From positions 1 through 7,546 of the forward strand of contig CAJLXE010000071.1 of assembly GCA_905210525.1 (NCBI GenBank): DNA of 7,546 bases, written 5' to 3'. The notes beneath the pieces were generated by a model. That model had not been told where the DNA came from and ran no database searches. It saw nothing but the letters and a program-made list of their open reading frames with translations. The translations under genes and the position numbers were made by a program. This DNA comes from an uncultured Clostridia bacterium (GTDB taxonomy: Bacteria > Bacillota > Clostridia > HGM11327). Below are positions 5,778 to 7,546 of this stretch, in pieces. The first letter of the stretch is position 1, and every line of letters begins with the position of its first letter.

Positions 5778-6680
5778 TTACATATCCCAGTCTTCACCGA
5801 AATCAAAATCAGGTACTTGGTATTCTTGATATTCGCCCAAATCATAAGGAGCTTTTACTTCAACTTCTTTGCCCGGGTTGTTCAGTTTGATGCTTGCTTT
5901 GATGCTGACTGTCATTTTCATGCCGCTGTCTTTATCTGTAGTGTCAAAATCTGCCATTTCAATTTCAAGATCTGTTATATACGCGTCCTTTACAACAAAC
6001 TTTATTGTAATATCACCTATCTCAGCATCTTTTATAGATTTTTCAATCTCTTTCCTTGCCTCTGCTTTCTCGTCATCAGAAGCATCCATAGCGTCTATAA
6101 CGCTGTTTGCAATACGCGCAATGATTTCCTTTACCTGAGCGCCTGTCTTTGTTATTGTGTACTTGATACCGCCGTCAACATCTTCTTTCTGAATATCTTT
6201 GAAATCTTCTTCAGTAAATATATTGGTATCTATTTTTGCATCTTTTTTGATGTTCGGCAAATCAATACCCGTATCGCCTGCCGACTCTCCGGCTTTTGTC
6301 TTTATTTTTGTAATTTCTTCATTGCCGTCCATTTTTGTTTTGGTTGCTGTATATGTATTGCCGTCACCCGCACTATACACAGAAACCGATGTCTCGATTT
6401 TGCCGAGCACTTCCGTTATCATTGTATACTCAACAAGTATTTTGGGAGCATCTTTATCAGTCTGGTCAATCTTAAGTGTATAACTAAGAGGTATATTTAC
6501 AGATATCGTATCCCCCATTTTCATGGAGATTGTGGCTTCACCGGAACAATCCGCATATTTCATTTCAGTCATATTCTTCTGAGCTTCGGAATACAATTGA
6601 TAATCTGTCTTCTTACCGCATCCGGCAAGAGAAAGCATCATAGCAACTATCAAAAGCGCTATCAAAGAAAGTTTTTTCAT
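5778..6680 (-). CDS. Putative surface lipoprotein of unknown function
   Basis: This 300-residue protein starts with a type II signal peptide: MKK, a hydrophobic stretch (about 4-17) and the lipobox L18-A-G-C21. Cleavage before C21 and lipidation would anchor it to the outer face of the membrane. The mature part is hydrophilic, rich in Lys, Asp, Glu and Thr, and shows alternating polar and hydrophobic segments that suggest mostly beta structure. A helical stretch occurs at about 180-218. Near the C-terminus is an acidic, aromatic tail (FDFGEDWDM). It resembles clostridial lipoproteins with a LolA/LppX-like beta fold, but this is an impression, not a motif match. The start has AGGAGG (complement of 6689-6694) eight bases upstream. 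It is monocistronic, with its own promoter and terminator, and converges on the exporter operon, so no functional link is implied. A long plus-strand frame over the same bases (5817-6725) is an antisense shadow. Confidence 0.85.
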   Translation of the reverse strand: MKKLSLIALLIVAMMLSLAGCGKKTDYQLYSEAQKNMTEMKYADCSGEATISMKMGDTISVNIPLSYTLKIDQTDKDAPKILVEYTMITEVLGKIETSVSVYSAGDGNTYTATKTKMDGNEEITKIKTKAGESAGDTGIDLPNIKKDAKIDTNIFTEEDFKDIQKEDVDGGIKYTITKTGAQVKEIIARIANSVIDAMDASDDEKAEARKEIEKSIKDAEIGDITIKFVVKDAYITDLEIEMADFDTTDKDSGMKMTVSIKASIKLNNPGKEVEVKAPYDLGEYQEYQVPDFDFGEDWDM

Positions 6681-6770
6681 AACATTTTCCTCCTGAAAAT
6701 ATTGTTTGGCTTCAATGCACTGTAAGAATTTTTAGTCAGTCACAACGCACCGACGCCGTTCATTTTAACC

Positions 6771-6788
6771 GGCAAATGCAATTTTGCC
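6771..6788 (-). other. Small stem-loop in the lipoprotein gene leader
   Basis: GGCAAA (6771-6776) and TTTGCC (6783-6788) can pair around a 6-nt loop. Flanking CCGG sequences on either side may lengthen the structure after a bulge. It lies in the predicted leader of about 125 nt. No known riboswitch pattern is recognised, so any regulatory role is speculative. Confidence 0.3.
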
Positions 6789-6812
6789 TCACCGGATTAA
6801 TAATGTAATTTC

Positions 6813-6841
6813 ATTATATCATAAAAAACACCTTTTGTCTA
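6813..6841 (-). promoter_or_regulatory. Promoter of the lipoprotein gene
   Basis: On the minus strand TAGACA (6836-6841, five of six) is followed by exactly 17 bp and a perfect TATAAT (6813-6818). A TG one base ahead of the -10 makes it an extended -10. Transcription would start near 6806, leaving a leader of about 125 nt before the ATG. Confidence 0.75.
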
Positions 6842-6920
6842 CAAAAAATAAACATTTTCGTCATATAATTTTCAATCTTGTTTTGCAGAAATTTATGTTC
6901 TGATATTTTTTAAAATACGA

Positions 6921-6949
6921 TTGATTATTTATTGAAAGTATGATAAAAT
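6921..6949 (+). promoter_or_regulatory. Promoter of the rhomboid-like gene
   Basis: TTGATT (6921-6926), a 17-bp spacer and TAAAAT (6944-6949), with TG one base before the -10, form a plausible sigma-A promoter. Its predicted start near 6956 is downstream of an alternative ATG at 6940, which supports the ATG at 6982 as the translation start. Confidence 0.55.
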
Positions 6950-6981
6950 ATAGGAAATTTATAATTTTCGGGATAATCGGT

Positions 6982-7546
6982 ATGAAGTGGATATACAAAC
7001 TTGAATACAAATACGGAAGAAAAGCAATCGAAAACCTTATGTACTATATTGTAGGCGGAATGGCGGTTGTTTTTGTAATGGATATAATCCTGTCCAATAC
7101 GGGACGGGTAAGCAGTTTATATGAATTGCTCATGTTTGACAGAGATCTTATTTTCAGCGGTCAGGTATGGAGAATCATAAGCTTTATATTTCTTCCGCCG
7201 GATTCAAGTATGCTGTTTATTGTGTTTGCGCTTTATTTCTATTATATGATAGGAACATCGCTTGAAAATGCATGGAGCAGCTTCAGATTCAACGTATATT
7301 ATTTTACGGGCGTTATATGCACAATCATATTCGGATTTGTAACCGGCTACACAACCAATATGTATCTGAATATGTCGCTGTTTTTTGCTTTTGCAATGCT
7401 TTTCCCGGACTATAAGGTACTTTTATTCTTTGTGCTGCCTGTAAAAATAAAATATCTTGCGTACATTGACGCAGCGTTTTTTATTATTGAATTAATCATT
7501 GCTCCGTGGCCATATAAAATAGCACTGCTGGTTGCAATAGGAAATT
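6982..7546 (+). CDS. Rhomboid-like multi-pass membrane protein, probably non-catalytic (3' end cut by window edge)
   Basis: An open frame of 188 codons runs from ATG 6982 to the edge without a stop. It is strongly hydrophobic, with helices at about 20-37, 64-71 (short), 76-95, 104-125 and 128-145, and more near the edge. GQVWRII (60-66) matches the W-R motif in the first loop of rhomboid proteins, and the order (cytoplasmic N-terminus, GQ-WR, FIFLPP, YFYYMIG-SLE, N-YLN-SLFFAFA-LFPD) fits a rhomboid-like family common in Clostridia. The protease motif G-x-S-G is not seen in the part present. Where catalytic residues might be expected the sequence reads YLNMSLFFA, so an inactive, derlin/TMEM115-like relative is likely. 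The ribosome site is weak (CGGGAT around 6969-6974). An in-frame ATG at 6940 would add 14 residues but overlaps the predicted promoter. The true function is unknown. Confidence 0.75.
   Translation, partial: MKWIYKLEYKYGRKAIENLMYYIVGGMAVVFVMDIILSNTGRVSSLYELLMFDRDLIFSGQVWRIISFIFLPPDSSMLFIVFALYFYYMIGTSLENAWSSFRFNVYYFTGVICTIIFGFVTGYTTNMYLNMSLFFAFAMLFPDYKVLLFFVLPVKIKYLAYIDAAFFIIELIIAPWPYKIALLVAIGN

Noticed and set aside
5817..6725. 302-codon open frame on the plus strand over the lipoprotein gene
   Set aside because: It is exactly antisense to a gene with a signal peptide, ribosome site, promoter and terminator. Its translation is rich in Cys, Phe, Ile and His in a pattern typical of shadow frames, and it has no ribosome site.
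6940..6981. Upstream in-frame ATG for the rhomboid-like gene
   Set aside because: It falls within the predicted -10 region of that gene's promoter, has no clear ribosome site, and would add 14 residues before the KLEYKYGRKAI start that looks typical of the family.

Overview
The window looks like a chromosomal segment from a low-GC Gram-positive anaerobe of the Clostridia (Oscillospiraceae, Lachnospiraceae or similar). The evidence is the AT-rich sequence, strong AGGAGG-type ribosome binding sites, a typical Firmicutes lipoprotein signal peptide, and protein families common in that class. The genus cannot be fixed from the sequence alone. No RNA genes, insertion sequences, CRISPR arrays or other mobile-element marks were seen.

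Layout. (1) 1-540, minus strand: a TetR-family repressor whose C-terminus runs off the left edge. (2) 541-734: a divergent control region with a perfect-consensus promoter for the repressor and a 44-bp imperfect palindrome that is the best operator candidate. (3) 735-5663, plus strand: five tightly spaced genes. They are two paralogous ABC ATPases (735-1667 and 1664-2578), an ABC-2 type permease with a very large extracellular domain (2568-4382), a small TerB-like protein (4431-4886) and a CmpB-type (PF06541) membrane protein (4944-5663). A strong hairpin terminator at 5670-5709 closes the unit. (4) 5720-6841, minus strand: a monocistronic lipoprotein of unknown function with its own terminator and promoter. 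(5) 6982-7546, plus strand: the start of a rhomboid-like membrane protein without visible catalytic residues, cut by the right edge.

Reading of the system. The divergent TetR regulator, two nucleotide-binding subunits and one six-helix permease form the usual architecture of a ligand-inducible drug, peptide or lipid exporter. The two different ATPases probably pair as a heterodimer. Translational coupling (a 4-nt and an 11-nt overlap) supports joint assembly of the three ABC subunits. The least ordinary points are the tandem 45-residue repeat inside the permease's extracellular domain, the glycine in place of the Q-loop glutamine in both ATPases, and the TerB-like and CmpB-like genes appended to the exporter. 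Those last two genes may also be expressed from internal promoters. The substrate is not evident from the sequence.
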